A stretch of DNA of 64,000 nt from Limnobaculum parvum (GCF_003096015.2 NZ_CP029185.2:2452001-2516000), one strand, 5' to 3'; shown: positions 8,580 through 18,781, numbered from the stretch's first letter. The notes: generated from the letters alone by a model not told the origin. Numbers and translations are program-made.

Positions 8580-9620
8580 CTATTGCTGTCCAGCGGCTAA
8601 ACCCACATAGCGCCCCAGATTGACCGTTATTGCCTGATGTTGCTTATCCCATTGCTTCATGCCCAGCACCGCCGTGAGCCCTAAACGCACCCGGGATTCC
8701 CCTAACTGTGCTTTAGGCAATAACGACCGTTTCACATTCATGTTCATACAGGCGTCAAAACGATAGCCGAGGTAGGCCCGCAGCAGCGCCATTAAATCGG
8801 TATGAATCGATTCACCGGGCAGCAGCCCTTCTACCTGTTGAATATTGATGGGGGTGATGGTGACGTGAACCGCACTGTTGCTCTCTTTAAAGCGTCGGCC
8901 TAAAACCGCCGAGCGCTGTAGGCTAACCGGTTCATCCCGTTGTAATCGGGCGGGCGACTCAAGATTGAACCACTGGGGATAGAACTCCCGCACCTCAACC
9001 TCCGCGCCCGGTAGCAGCAAATTTACCACACAGCGTAAGCCGTCACCGGTGCGGGTTCGTTGGGTGATCAGCCCCAGCAGCGCCAGAAAACGCGACGGCG
9101 GCGCGGCTATCTGCTCGCTAGATCCTTCGATACCGAAGCCCGCCAGCCCCAGTAAACACTGGGAGACTAAATCTGTCCCCCCGGCGCGAAATCCGGCCGG
9201 ATAGTAATATTTCAGCCAAATTCGATAATACTGGGTCATGACCCGATGGTTGAAGATATCGAGAAACCCTTCCAGCGACTCATGCCCCTCCTGACGCTGA
9301 ACAATGTCATCCAGCCAGGCGTAAGGCAGTACCGCATCGACGCCGTACAGTCCCAAAAAGGTGGTGCGTACCGTCGGCGGGCGCTCGGGAAATTGTGCGT
9401 CCCACTCTACTCGCTTCATTTCACTGGCGGGAAAACCCATCTCCGGCACTGGCCGAAAGCGAACCGGATCGGTGCCCGGCGTTTCGGTTTTGCCCAGCGG
9501 CGGTAAATCAGGATGTTGCTGTTCAATATACTGACAGAACTTATAAAAATTCATTCGCGGCACGTGCCGGAACAGCCCTTCCATCAAAGGGGAGAACGTA
9601 CTGTCTTGCTGTCGGTCCAT
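8580..9620 (-). CDS. tssG: TssG, T6SS baseplate protein
   Basis: This 346-residue protein matches TssG (ImpH/VasB), a wedge subunit of the baseplate. The N-terminal segment FYKFCQYIEQQHPDLPPLG and the following FPASEMKRVEWD are typical, as is FLGLYGVDAVLPYAWLDDI. The C-terminus ends in an ordinary alpha/beta region. Its start overlaps the 3' end of tssF by 37 bases, which indicates translational coupling and a fixed ratio of the two wedge proteins. Confidence 0.93.
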   Translation of the reverse strand: MDRQQDSTFSPLMEGLFRHVPRMNFYKFCQYIEQQHPDLPPLGKTETPGTDPVRFRPVPEMGFPASEMKRVEWDAQFPERPPTVRTTFLGLYGVDAVLPYAWLDDIVQRQEGHESLEGFLDIFNHRVMTQYYRIWLKYYYPAGFRAGGTDLVSQCLLGLAGFGIEGSSEQIAAPPSRFLALLGLITQRTRTGDGLRCVVNLLLPGAEVEVREFYPQWFNLESPARLQRDEPVSLQRSAVLGRRFKESNSAVHVTITPINIQQVEGLLPGESIHTDLMALLRAYLGYRFDACMNMNVKRSLLPKAQLGESRVRLGLTAVLGMKQWDKQHQAITVNLGRYVGLAAGQQ

Positions 9621-11350
9621 TTTAAACGTTTCCCTGTAGGTAAAAGTACTAACGTCAGGCGGGTAAAGAGATTCAGGTCGGCATACAGCGCAAAGAACTG
9701 ATGCAGCAGCTCACCAAACAGGGCCACATCCCCCTCGCCGGGGAACTGATGGGTATTCAGGGTGATTTCAATTTCCACCCCGCGTTCCAGCATGCCCTTG
9801 GTCATGCGCTGTACCGGTTTGTGTTTCACCTCCACAATGCCTTCCAGACGGCGGCGATTAAGCTCATTGTCCGTCCAATCGTACAGGGCCAAGGTACCGC
9901 GCAGCACTTCGGCATTCATTAATGACAGGTAGTTAGGAGCCAGATGGGACAACACCCGCCAGTGAAAACGGTCATTCACCGGTGGGTAGCACGGCAAGGT
10001 TGGCGCACACAGATTACGCACCGCCACCACGCCGGTTTGGCTATGGCTGATTTGATTGATTGACGCATTACGCAGCGCCTTGCGGGGTAACATGCCGTTG
10101 GTGCCGGTAATGCGCAGAGAGAGCGTCTCATCATAGACTTCTTCTGCCCTATCCCATACCTGTCCCCCCAGAATCAACCAAGTATCGTGCAATCCCGATG
10201 CGCCGCGCCGCACGCGCGTGTGGTAATAGCGCTCCGGTGCGTCATGGCGCAACATCCCGCCGCGATGGCGAAAGCTGGTGAAGGGAACATAGCTGGCACG
10301 GCCGTGGCGGCTGATGGACTGCACTGCATCCACCGAATAGATTTCAATGTGTCCATCCTGCAAAAGCAGCGGACGCAGCAGATATTCGCTGTCCAATTGA
10401 TTCACTCTGACCGGATCGGCTTCCATCGGAAACAGATTAATCACCGGTGAACAGTGCAGACGGATATTCTCTGCGTTAAAAGGCAGGTCGTCAGCCCAGA
10501 TTTCATTTAACACCAGCTCCAGTTCAAAAGCGTTACAGGCTAGCGGTATTTGCGCCAAATCCAGCCCCTGTAAATCAACAAACATAAATTTTTCGCGGAA
10601 GGTGAAATACTCCAGCAGCAGTTGATAGCCGCCAAACGCATTATCCGGCTTCAGCCACAGCCGCTCATCGGAAGAAAAACCCGCCGGGGTGATGCGCCCA
10701 TTAAACGGCTGTAGCGCGCCATCCTGATAGCCGGGATAGCGGATTTTCATCGCGCCGACCTGATACACCATAGCGCGGTACAGGGCTGACGCCACCGGTG
10801 TGTCGGCGTTGATATACAGGCACAGATTAGACAGATCCATCTGTTTTCTGTCCGCCATCTCACCAAAATCAAAGCGCATATGGATAACCGAGCGCCCATC
10901 CTGATGGCTGCGTATGCCTGCGCGGGTAATTTTGATTGGCTGTATTTCTACCCGCTGCGTGGTTTGATATTTACAGCAGGTTTTCGAGGGACCGATAGGC
11001 GAAGTTTGTACCCCAAACCCCGGCTCAACGATCTCTTTACGCGGCAGTACGTTGAAGTCTGGTAATAGTTCAACAATCGCCAGCGAAGGAATAATACGCA
11101 GATAGTGCGGCCACAGCAGACTGACCACCCCTTCGGTCAGCTCCGGCAGGTCATCGTCCAGCTTTTGGCGCAGGCGGCCCATGAGAAAAGCAAAGCCTTC
11201 AAACAGCCGTTCTACGTAGGGGTCTCTGTCGCCAACCCGATCGAGATTCAGCAGGCCTGCCCTGTCCGGATGCACCTGTGCAAACTCTTTACCTGCTTCA
11301 CGCAGATAACGCATTTCCGCTTCATAATAGCGTTTAATCAAATCGTCCAT
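9584..11350 (-). CDS. tssF: TssF, T6SS baseplate protein
   Basis: This 588-residue protein is TssF (ImpG/VasA), the larger wedge subunit of the baseplate. The N-terminus LIKRYYEAEMRYLREAGKEFA and the nearby LLNLDRVGDRDPYVERLFEGFAFL (quoted in parts: DRDPYVERLFEG) are hallmarks of the family, and the C-terminal LFGELLHQFFALYADLN region contacts TssG in known structures. Length is typical. It is 14 bases after tssA and overlaps tssG. Confidence 0.95.
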   Translation of the reverse strand: MDDLIKRYYEAEMRYLREAGKEFAQVHPDRAGLLNLDRVGDRDPYVERLFEGFAFLMGRLRQKLDDDLPELTEGVVSLLWPHYLRIIPSLAIVELLPDFNVLPRKEIVEPGFGVQTSPIGPSKTCCKYQTTQRVEIQPIKITRAGIRSHQDGRSVIHMRFDFGEMADRKQMDLSNLCLYINADTPVASALYRAMVYQVGAMKIRYPGYQDGALQPFNGRITPAGFSSDERLWLKPDNAFGGYQLLLEYFTFREKFMFVDLQGLDLAQIPLACNAFELELVLNEIWADDLPFNAENIRLHCSPVINLFPMEADPVRVNQLDSEYLLRPLLLQDGHIEIYSVDAVQSISRHGRASYVPFTSFRHRGGMLRHDAPERYYHTRVRRGASGLHDTWLILGGQVWDRAEEVYDETLSLRITGTNGMLPRKALRNASINQISHSQTGVVAVRNLCAPTLPCYPPVNDRFHWRVLSHLAPNYLSLMNAEVLRGTLALYDWTDNELNRRRLEGIVEVKHKPVQRMTKGMLERGVEIEITLNTHQFPGEGDVALFGELLHQFFALYADLNLFTRLTLVLLPTGKRLKWTDSKTVRSPL

Positions 11351-11364
11351 TGGAGTCGGTGCCC

Positions 11365-12945
11365 TTAAAATGTCAATGCGCGAGCAGGATGCAGTACCGT
11401 TAGCTCACTGAGTAGTTGATCGGCGTCTTTATTCAGCGTGGTTTTATCCGCATCTTTCAGTACGCTTTTTTGTTGAACCAGCTTTAACAGCCGCGACTTG
11501 AGTTCAAACACCAGATCCGGCTCCCAGCCGGTTAAGCGGTAGTTATCACATTCCCGATTGAGCGCATTCAACAGACGAAAGGCCATATCCCGCTGCCCAT
11601 GCTGTTCTGCCAGTCGCGCCAACAGCATACGGTGCAGATAGCGTTGGCGGTCGGTCACCATATCCGGCAGGTTGTTCATCCAGTTAAACGCCGACTCCAG
11701 CCCGTCGCGACCGGCGATTTCCATCGCCTGCTGTTCGATTTCGCCCCAATTCCCCCCCACATTCACCGGAATGGGTGCCAGAGACTCGCCTTCATCCAGA
11801 TGACGAATAGAGGCGGACGACGCTATCCAGTTCAGGGTGTCATCATCGGCAAACGGCGTGCCGTCGCTGTAGGTCAATCGCTCCAGCCCTTTTAGCCGGT
11901 CTAGCATCAGGGCCACATCCGTCAGGCAGATCTCCTGCCAGCCGCTATAGGGTGCGCCAGCATTGAGCATGGCATCGCAGGCATAGCGTTGCAGATCGAG
12001 CCAGAAGTGGTTGGCCGCCTCAGAAAACGCACGCTCTACCTGCTCCAGCAGTTCTATCCAGCTTTGTTGGAGCCACAGGCGATTAAGGTGCTGTTTCAGC
12101 TCGCTGCGGGGAGCGATTAAGCGCGTCGCATAGTGGGTATCGTGCGGGGGTAACGCCGTGACCGTATCCCATCGGATACTGCGGATCAGGCGAAACGCCG
12201 CCAGATAGCCATCCGGCTTCTCGCGCAAAAATGCAGAAATCTGACGGGTTTGGTCCAGCACTTCCCGTAATGAACGCACGTCCTCAGTCTTCACTTTCAG
12301 GCCGTTGGTCGAAACCGTATTGGTCAGCGGCGTGACCGGTGCCGACGGTAATGGCTCCGGTTCCGGGTTTTCCAGTCGGGTTTCAAACAGGCGGATCAGG
12401 CCGCGTAAATCCGGCGGCAGTTCCCCTTCCCACTGATTGGTATAGCCAACCATCAGCGACAGTGCAGAGATGGCGCGTTCCAGATCCTGATGCTGAAAGC
12501 TGTTTTGCACGTCCAGTAAGTCAATAAACTTACTGCTGGCTAACCACTCGATGGACGACTTTTTGCTTTCGGCACGTTTGGGATACAGCGCGGTATCGTA
12601 ACGGGCCACCAGACCGGCCATCAGTTCCAGACCGTCCGCCAGTCCGGAAATACCGTCCAGCCGCAGGCGCGCCCAAGCGTAGTAAGAGGCCACGCGAATG
12701 TCTTTGGTGCGCTTTTGCAGCAGCTTTTCACTGATTTCAATAATCAGCGCGGCGTCAATACCGGACAGTTTGGCGATCTCTTCTTTTATCAGTTGGAAAT
12801 CGTCGTCATAGCTGGGGTCGATGCCCGTGGGGTTATCCCCTTCGATTGGCACCAGCCACGATTGCCAATGTTGCTGGATGCGTTTTTTCACCCCTTCCTG
12901 CGGGTCGCGGCTGCCAAACAGGGCTTGCAGTAAATTAGTTAGCAT
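11365..12945 (-). CDS. tssA: TssA, T6SS cap/baseplate-associated protein (ImpA N-terminal domain)
   Basis: This 526-residue protein carries the ImpA-type N-terminal domain (LVPIEGDNPTGIDPSYDDDF, then RTKDIRVASYYAWARL and LVARYDTALYP), which defines TssA. A Pro-rich linker (about 193-210) leads to a long helical C-terminal part ending with LLKLVQQKS. TssA proteins recruit baseplate parts or cap the growing sheath, depending on the C-terminal type; I cannot assign the subtype with certainty. Its start overlaps the tssM end by 11 bases. Confidence 0.9.
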   Translation of the reverse strand: MLTNLLQALFGSRDPQEGVKKRIQQHWQSWLVPIEGDNPTGIDPSYDDDFQLIKEEIAKLSGIDAALIIEISEKLLQKRTKDIRVASYYAWARLRLDGISGLADGLELMAGLVARYDTALYPKRAESKKSSIEWLASSKFIDLLDVQNSFQHQDLERAISALSLMVGYTNQWEGELPPDLRGLIRLFETRLENPEPEPLPSAPVTPLTNTVSTNGLKVKTEDVRSLREVLDQTRQISAFLREKPDGYLAAFRLIRSIRWDTVTALPPHDTHYATRLIAPRSELKQHLNRLWLQQSWIELLEQVERAFSEAANHFWLDLQRYACDAMLNAGAPYSGWQEICLTDVALMLDRLKGLERLTYSDGTPFADDDTLNWIASSASIRHLDEGESLAPIPVNVGGNWGEIEQQAMEIAGRDGLESAFNWMNNLPDMVTDRQRYLHRMLLARLAEQHGQRDMAFRLLNALNRECDNYRLTGWEPDLVFELKSRLLKLVQQKSVLKDADKTTLNKDADQLLSELTVLHPARALTF

Positions 12946-15900
12946 CGTGTTCTCTTCTCATCATCGGGACGATGGTTGTTTCCTCAGCCGGTTCGGGCTG
13001 TACACTTTCGTCAGTCGCCGTTTCGTCCGGGGTCGCGGTTGCCTGTTCGGCGATGGATTGCGCCACCTTATCCGCCGCGGCCTTTTTCTTGCGGTACTTC
13101 GCCGGCATCACCGTAGAGGCGTCGGCGGTAGACACGGGCGTATGTTTTCGTGGGCTGGCGGTTGTCTTGGTTGCTGGTTTGGCCGGTTGCGTCATATCTC
13201 CCGAGGCGTCCGGCATCACCGGCGTCCGAGAGGTCAGGAATACGTTAGCCGGTAAGGTGAAGCCTTTCAGACTCAGCAGCTCGACCGGGCCGCTATTGTT
13301 CTGAACTCGCAGGATATAGTTGAGTTCGCTGCCGTCATCCGCCTTCCACACCAGTCGATAGCGGGTGCTGTCCAGTTGAGTGATGTTGGCTTTATCCAGC
13401 AGGCGAACCCAGCCCCAACTGCCTTTTGGACTGTCCAACAGGCGCAGCCCGGTTTGTTCGGTACTCCAGCTTAGCTGCGCGCCGGGAGTGTAAGCATCGC
13501 CCGGCCAGCGCAGGGTTTTCCAGCTTTCCATTTGGTTGAAATAGCTCAGGGTTGCGCCATCCAACAGCAGTTCGGTTTTGGTGACCCCCGGGCTGGGGCG
13601 TGCCATCAATTCAAAGGTCATTCCCGCATCACCGTTGGCATACAGCATGGCGGAAATGCGACTGAGCTGATTTAACGCGCTGATAAACTGCGGATTAAGG
13701 GTTAATCCCTGAGAGTTCAGCGCATCGGCAACCCAAACGTCCCCTTGCTTATGCAGCATTCCCCCCAGTTGAGTGCTGACAAAGCGCTCAATCAGGCCGG
13801 TATCGGGACGCAAAAAACGCCCCAATTCAGGCAGGGAAACATCGTTCGCCGTGGCTTTAAACGGATAGCGGCCATTAAAGGCCCGGTACCACGGGTCGAC
13901 AATGCTTTCACGCCAAGCATTATTAAAGCTCATGGCCGCCGGCTCGAGTACCGCCTGCCACGCCTGCTCCAGCGGCTGTACAAACAGATTGCTGCCAAAA
14001 CCCGCCCACTCTTCTCCCATACTGGCGGCAATCAGGCTGCCGTAATCGCGGGTGTCGGTTAAGTCGATGGCTTTACCTTCAAACACGGTTTTAGCCAGCG
14101 ATTGCGTCATGGCCTGCGGGTCCGGCGCGCTGGTAATTTGCTGAAGTTTGAGGCGAACCCGAGTCACGCGGGTCAGGTAGGTTTGCAGGCTAAGGTTATC
14201 GCAGCCCTCTTTGGTGGTGGCCTGCACAATACGCAATAGCGGCGCGAAGGTGCCATCCAGCGGGCCGACGGGCGTATCGTCGTCTATCGGAATGGCATCC
14301 AGCCGTTTGGCTTTGCTGCCAAACGCCGCCTGCGCTGATTTCACCAGCGTTTCGGTTAATGCCCGTCCTTTTTGGGCGGTCTGGCCCTGATATTTGACGG
14401 TATTCATCAGCCCAATCAGCGGCGACTGGCGCGCGTCCGCCAGCAGGGTCAATTGGTCAATCACATCGGACATGGACTCTGCCCGCGTCCAACTGATGCT
14501 GTTCAGGAAGTTCAGCCAAGCGGCGCTGTAGTCGGTAAAATAACGTTCGTTTAACCGCTGTTTGAGTACCTCTGGCGAAATGTCGTTGGCGGGCTGTTTG
14601 CCGCCGTCCGTCAGTACCCAGTCAATCTCTTCACGGCGGTTTTTCACCGCCTTATCAATCTCTTTCTCCACCATGCCTTCCCACGCATCGCGGGTAAACA
14701 TGCCCGGCACCTCTTCGTCGGTGGTAAACAGCGTGCGGCTGTCCATGCCGTTGAGCACCTGACTCAGCGACATATTGCCGTAGTTTTGCCCCACGCGCCG
14801 TAAAATACCCTGATAAATCGAGGTTTCCGCATTTTGCATACCGATCTGGTTGATCAAGACCTGACGGGCATCGCTAACCAGCGTTCTGTCTGGCTTAATC
14901 GCCCAATCTGGATGGCGGGAGAGATTGCTGGCATAGAACTGCATCAGCTCCGGGCCAACGCTTTGCCACACGCCGTCAGAGACGGTAGCCGGAGCCTGTT
15001 TGTTATTTTCAATCAGAATATTGCCCAGCAGCGGCGCATCAACTCGGTCGGGGCGGGACAGCATCAGATAGGCTTTTAGCCGGTCGTAACCCGCTTTGGC
15101 TAGCGCTGCGCGTTCCGGGCTGTTGGGGGGCATTTGCACCAATTCACTCAGTTTGCCGTACAGGTTATCCACGATAGGCTGCTGAATGTTCTGCTGATTG
15201 GCGGTGTGGTAATAAGGCCACAGCACCGTCAGCAGCTTATTGTTGGTGCTCAAACCAAAGCGCAGATACCACGGGCTACCGTGCTCAGCGCGGTATTGCA
15301 GTTGGGAAATTTGCTGTTTAAACGCCTGCTGGCGCGTTAAGCGTTCGGTCAGGCTGGCGCGAGGATCGGTGCTCTGCTTCGCCAAATCTTCCGCCGAAGA
15401 GATAAGACCCCGGTTGCCGATGTAGGAGACAATGCAGCCCACACCAAACAGCAGCACAATACCTAATACCGTTGCCACCGCGCTGTTTACCCACTGAATA
15501 CCCACGCCCCGCCCTTTGGCTTTGCGGCTGTCGTCCGTCACCACCTGCCATGCTGGCGTAGGGAGAAAGGCGTGTTCCGCCAGCGTATCGGGTCGGGTCA
15601 CTTTAGACGTAAACAGCAACCCACGCAGTTGATTACCGCCCTGAGTCGTCACAAACGCCGGTAACCACGCGCGCAAACGAGGAATATCGCGCTGTTCTAA
15701 GTCCTGAGCCAGTTGCAGCAGGAAGGCGTGACGATTGTTGATCATCACCTGCTCCATACCCAAGCCGGTGGTTTGTTTCACCACCGCTGACAGCAGCTTG
15801 GTCAGGGTATCCGGCTGGGGTTTGGCGGGGAACAGTGTACCCACCTGAAGCTCTTCCCGTTCATCCTGCGTCCACGTCATGGTGCGAAGGTCCAGCAGAT

Positions 15901-16543
15901 ACAGCGGCGCTGCCCAGCGCAACAGCTTATTGCGGCTGTGCATGTGCCACAGTGCCTTATCCTGAAATGCTTTCTGCACTTTGGTCGGCTCATAGTGAAG
16001 CGCAGACACCACCCAGACCTGCGCATCAATCGGCCTGCGCCAGCGCAGTTTTTTCAACTGCTTTAACCACGCTTCATCCGGCGGCGTTTGGGATGAACCA
16101 CCCCAAATCAATAGCGTATCGTTACTGGTTTGCCAGCCCTGAGCGATTAACCCCGGTGCCGCCTGCTCTACGTCTACCGCTTCACCGGTGACTAACAGCC
16201 AGCGTAATTTGCGACGCCAAGAGAAAAGGCCGTAGCGGTGGCGGAGGTGGGTTGCCAAATCTAAAAAAGGAGAATTAACAGCATCAGTTTTTTTATTATG
16301 TTCAGTAATTGGTGGGGACTTTTGTTCTTCTTGATGCTTAGCTTTTATTTGATTATTAATCATAAACATTATTGGTAGTAAACCAAACAATGTAAAAAAT
16401 AAGCAAGCTGAACCCCAAATAAATAGTTTCTGACCTAAGTCATTCCATCCCTGTATTTCTGTAAAATAATCAACAACCCACCACAAGGCTAATATGAATA
16501 AAAAAGTAATTATAATAAAACTGAAAAGCTTCCATTTACTCAT
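12935..16543 (-). CDS. tssM: TssM (IcmF), T6SS inner-membrane complex protein
   Basis: This 1,202-residue protein is the IcmF-family channel subunit bridging TssL and TssJ. Two membrane segments lie near the N-terminus (about 7-26 and 41-62) and a third near 365-385 (AVATVLGIVLLFGVGCIVSYIG), followed by a large periplasmic part. The cytoplasmic domain lacks a Walker A motif: where GxxGxGKT would be expected it reads WLLVTGEAVDVEQAAP, so it probably does not hydrolyse NTP. The last 110 residues are Pro/Ala/Thr-rich with basic patches (PAKYRKKKAAAD), an unusual tail. About the first 280 bases look AT-rich and the rest GC-rich, which suggests a recombination joint near 16,260. Confidence 0.93.
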   Translation of the reverse strand: MSKWKLFSFIIITFLFILALWWVVDYFTEIQGWNDLGQKLFIWGSACLFFTLFGLLPIMFMINNQIKAKHQEEQKSPPITEHNKKTDAVNSPFLDLATHLRHRYGLFSWRRKLRWLLVTGEAVDVEQAAPGLIAQGWQTSNDTLLIWGGSSQTPPDEAWLKQLKKLRWRRPIDAQVWVVSALHYEPTKVQKAFQDKALWHMHSRNKLLRWAAPLYLLDLRTMTWTQDEREELQVGTLFPAKPQPDTLTKLLSAVVKQTTGLGMEQVMINNRHAFLLQLAQDLEQRDIPRLRAWLPAFVTTQGGNQLRGLLFTSKVTRPDTLAEHAFLPTPAWQVVTDDSRKAKGRGVGIQWVNSAVATVLGIVLLFGVGCIVSYIGNRGLISSAEDLAKQSTDPRASLTERLTRQQAFKQQISQLQYRAEHGSPWYLRFGLSTNNKLLTVLWPYYHTANQQNIQQPIVDNLYGKLSELVQMPPNSPERAALAKAGYDRLKAYLMLSRPDRVDAPLLGNILIENNKQAPATVSDGVWQSVGPELMQFYASNLSRHPDWAIKPDRTLVSDARQVLINQIGMQNAETSIYQGILRRVGQNYGNMSLSQVLNGMDSRTLFTTDEEVPGMFTRDAWEGMVEKEIDKAVKNRREEIDWVLTDGGKQPANDISPEVLKQRLNERYFTDYSAAWLNFLNSISWTRAESMSDVIDQLTLLADARQSPLIGLMNTVKYQGQTAQKGRALTETLVKSAQAAFGSKAKRLDAIPIDDDTPVGPLDGTFAPLLRIVQATTKEGCDNLSLQTYLTRVTRVRLKLQQITSAPDPQAMTQSLAKTVFEGKAIDLTDTRDYGSLIAASMGEEWAGFGSNLFVQPLEQAWQAVLEPAAMSFNNAWRESIVDPWYRAFNGRYPFKATANDVSLPELGRFLRPDTGLIERFVSTQLGGMLHKQGDVWVADALNSQGLTLNPQFISALNQLSRISAMLYANGDAGMTFELMARPSPGVTKTELLLDGATLSYFNQMESWKTLRWPGDAYTPGAQLSWSTEQTGLRLLDSPKGSWGWVRLLDKANITQLDSTRYRLVWKADDGSELNYILRVQNNSGPVELLSLKGFTLPANVFLTSRTPVMPDASGDMTQPAKPATKTTASPRKHTPVSTADASTVMPAKYRKKKAAADKVAQSIAEQATATPDETATDESVQPEPAEETTIVPMMRREHDAN

Positions 16544-16665
16544 TAAAATAATTCCTTAAAATAGTATAATCGACTATCTTATTAAAATAACAGCTTGAGC
16601 GAACAATCAAAGAAATAGAGGAGGGATATATATTTATAATATAGTACGATTGATTATTTTTATTA

Positions 16666-16923
16666 TTATTCAAAAATCACATTTTTCTGACTGGAAAAAA
16701 CAATCGAACCACATGCACTTTTACATTGTTCAACCACAATGCCCTTCCCATTTTCTACAAATGAACGAGAGCATTCAACAATCGGATTGATTCCATGTTC
16801 AGGACAAGAAACTAAATCATTAATTAGTGCAACAGGCACACCATCTATATTAAATGATGATGTTGCTGTAATGACCTTTCCACCATGAGAGGTGATGTCA
16901 TTAAGTCTGATTACTTTTTTCAT
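16666..16923 (-). CDS. PAAR-domain spike tip protein
   Basis: From the ATG at 16,923 this is an 85-residue protein of the PAAR type, which caps the VgrG trimer. It starts with KKVIRLNDITSHGGKV and contains the metal-binding type residues in SCPEHGINPIVECSRSF and the ending QCKSACGSIVFSS. An upstream in-frame start at 16,974 would add 17 residues without family similarity. It carries no effector extension. Its place inside the effector cassette, between the unknown membrane protein and tssM, fits a spike part that travels with vgrG. Confidence 0.85.
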   Translation of the reverse strand: MKKVIRLNDITSHGGKVITATSSFNIDGVPVALINDLVSCPEHGINPIVECSRSFVENGKGIVVEQCKSACGSIVFSSQKNVIFE

Positions 16924-16977
16924 TATTAAGCCTATCGTGTTATTGATACCATATCTGTTAGCAGTTTTTTTCAATGT

Positions 16978-18435
16978 CTATTTATAATAATCTTGTATTA
17001 TCTTCGCGCTACATAACAAACGATGAGAGAAAATAACAAATAAACTAATAAGAAAAACAGCTAATACTGTTAATAAAAATAACACCCCATAGTTCAGTTT
17101 AGGGAATAGCAAAAAAACTGAGATGATTAGCGGTAATATCAGTGCAAATGAAAGAGATACACTACCAAAAGGAAATACTATATGTTCGCTATCATAAGTG
17201 AAATTTTTTACTATCTCATCTTGATTACCAACAATTTGCAAAACTATTTTATCGTCATTAATGGTAGAAATTGATAAGCAAGCGCCTTTTCTTTTTTTCA
17301 GCGAATTTCCGGAAAAAGCTAATACATACCAAAAAGTTAAATATCCTGATGGACCAATTATTTTATCCAGCTTAACTAAACCAAAAGGTGCCTGTTGACG
17401 GTTTAGAGGTATATTTAATTGGCTGGCAATGACATTAAGCTGTGTTTCTATCTCTTCATCAACATTAGCAAACCAAATCGTATCAATCGAAGCCAGTGGT
17501 TGTTGACCTGCTTGAAGAAGATGTTCAATGTCATGAGACAAACTGTCCTTTGAAGAATACATAATTCGATAGGCATTCGGCGAATCAGGAGCAGCACTTC
17601 TTGACATAATCAAGCTTGGTAATAAAAAAACTATCGTTGCCAACTCATCAGCTCCTTGTGTTACTGGTGTCTGATATTTTGCCGTGATAATCAATATCCC
17701 CTCCTCGTGTTCCTCTTCAAGTCTTTGCTGTAAGTCATCAATGGCCTGTTCAGAGGTAATAAAGCACACCTCGATATTATGCTTTATACTTAATTGCAGC
17801 CAAAGCGCATTAAACTGTTTCTTAATGCGGTTTTCTAGCAAGGTCTCTGTGGTTTCAGCTATGTTTCTTGATTGTTTCTGAATAAATTCATCTAACTGTA
17901 GATAAACAATTATTTTAGTTTTAACATCCAGTGTTTCTAATGTAGGTTTAATGTCAGTAATTAGTTTCTTACACATTAAATTTAGTCGTGTCAAACCCGG
18001 TGGTGCAAACTCTTCAGCAAATAATGGCAGTCTGTCACTTTCTATATCTGTACTAAAGATTTCTTCTGCGCTTTTACTCAATGGTAAACGCGTTGACAGT
18101 ATTGCACTATCTACCAATACATAATGCTGATGACTCCAGTTCTGCCATGCATGTAGATCGCTGGCTCGCCAGCGATTCCATAATGAAACTTTAATTTTTT
18201 CGTGTTCAATAGGTAATGCATAGGCCGATAATATAAAGAACATACCCACAACAACGCCAATAATAATAGATGTGTATTCTGAAATTGATTGAGTATATAA
18301 CCTTTCTATAGGTGTACTAATAACAATATAAGCAATTCCCACAACAACACACATCAGTATTATCAGAGAAATAATCCAGCCACGATAACGGGACCTTTCT
18401 TTTAACCTGTTTATTTCAGGAATAGCCCAACTCAT
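16978..18435 (-). CDS. Unknown membrane protein of the T6SS effector cassette
   Basis: This 485-residue protein has two membrane segments near the N-terminus (about 19-40 and 56-75), a soluble middle of about 300 residues, and two more near the C-terminus (about 425-445 and 448-470). The middle has a mixed alpha/beta pattern with a charged helical stretch (NRIKKQFNALWLQ, LQQRLEEEHEEG). I do not recognise its family, though similar genes sit near PAAR and tssM in some enterobacterial T6SS clusters. Its place next to PAAR suggests a role in effector loading or a further immunity or accessory function; this is inference. It starts 43 bases after the orphan Tle3 fragment. Confidence 0.75.
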   Translation of the reverse strand: MSWAIPEINRLKERSRYRGWIISLIILMCVVVGIAYIVISTPIERLYTQSISEYTSIIIGVVVGMFFILSAYALPIEHEKIKVSLWNRWRASDLHAWQNWSHQHYVLVDSAILSTRLPLSKSAEEIFSTDIESDRLPLFAEEFAPPGLTRLNLMCKKLITDIKPTLETLDVKTKIIVYLQLDEFIQKQSRNIAETTETLLENRIKKQFNALWLQLSIKHNIEVCFITSEQAIDDLQQRLEEEHEEGILIITAKYQTPVTQGADELATIVFLLPSLIMSRSAAPDSPNAYRIMYSSKDSLSHDIEHLLQAGQQPLASIDTIWFANVDEEIETQLNVIASQLNIPLNRQQAPFGLVKLDKIIGPSGYLTFWYVLAFSGNSLKKRKGACLSISTINDDKIVLQIVGNQDEIVKNFTYDSEHIVFPFGSVSLSFALILPLIISVFLLFPKLNYGVLFLLTVLAVFLISLFVIFSHRLLCSAKIIQDYYK

Positions 18436-18478
18436 TAATTAACTCCAATGAATTTAATCTTGAAGACGACCAGGATTC

Positions 18479-18781
18479 TTAGAAAGAATAATCATTCGAT
18501 ATTACGGCTTCATTAAGATCAGCACTGGTTTGCTCCAGTACGGTTTCAGTATTAATATCAGAAGGCATGGTTACGGGTAGTATTTTCTGGCAAGGATAAT
18601 ATTGAGGAATGAGTGAAGCCGCTGCAGGTTCCTGAGCCAAGATCCCCTTATCCATATAAAAATCACTATCGGTTAATGTCCAGTCAGCTAATTTAATTAG
18701 CTCATCTTTAATTTTTCCCAGACTACGACCAAAACCTATTATTAGCATAATAGACCAGCACTCTATACTGTGATTTTTCAA
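18479..18781 (-). pseudogene. Orphan C-terminal fragment of a Tle3-type effector
   Basis: The 100-residue frame repeats the C-terminal region of the neighbouring Tle3. Over about 65 aligned residues I count 37 identities, including IGFGRSL, ADWTL, SDFYM and KG(V/I)LAQ. There is no lipase motif, no signal peptide and only a non-homologous 12-residue start, so it is not a whole effector. It lies directly after the tle3 stop (6 bases). The arrangement resembles the orphan C-terminal modules found behind polymorphic toxins. It could be a relic of an earlier effector displaced by the present one, or a reserve module for recombination. Confidence 0.8.

Noticed and set aside
8327..16191. Many plus-strand frames of 60-140 codons opposite the tss genes
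   Set aside because: They lie wholly antisense to well-recognised T6SS genes and show no domains or ribosome sites.
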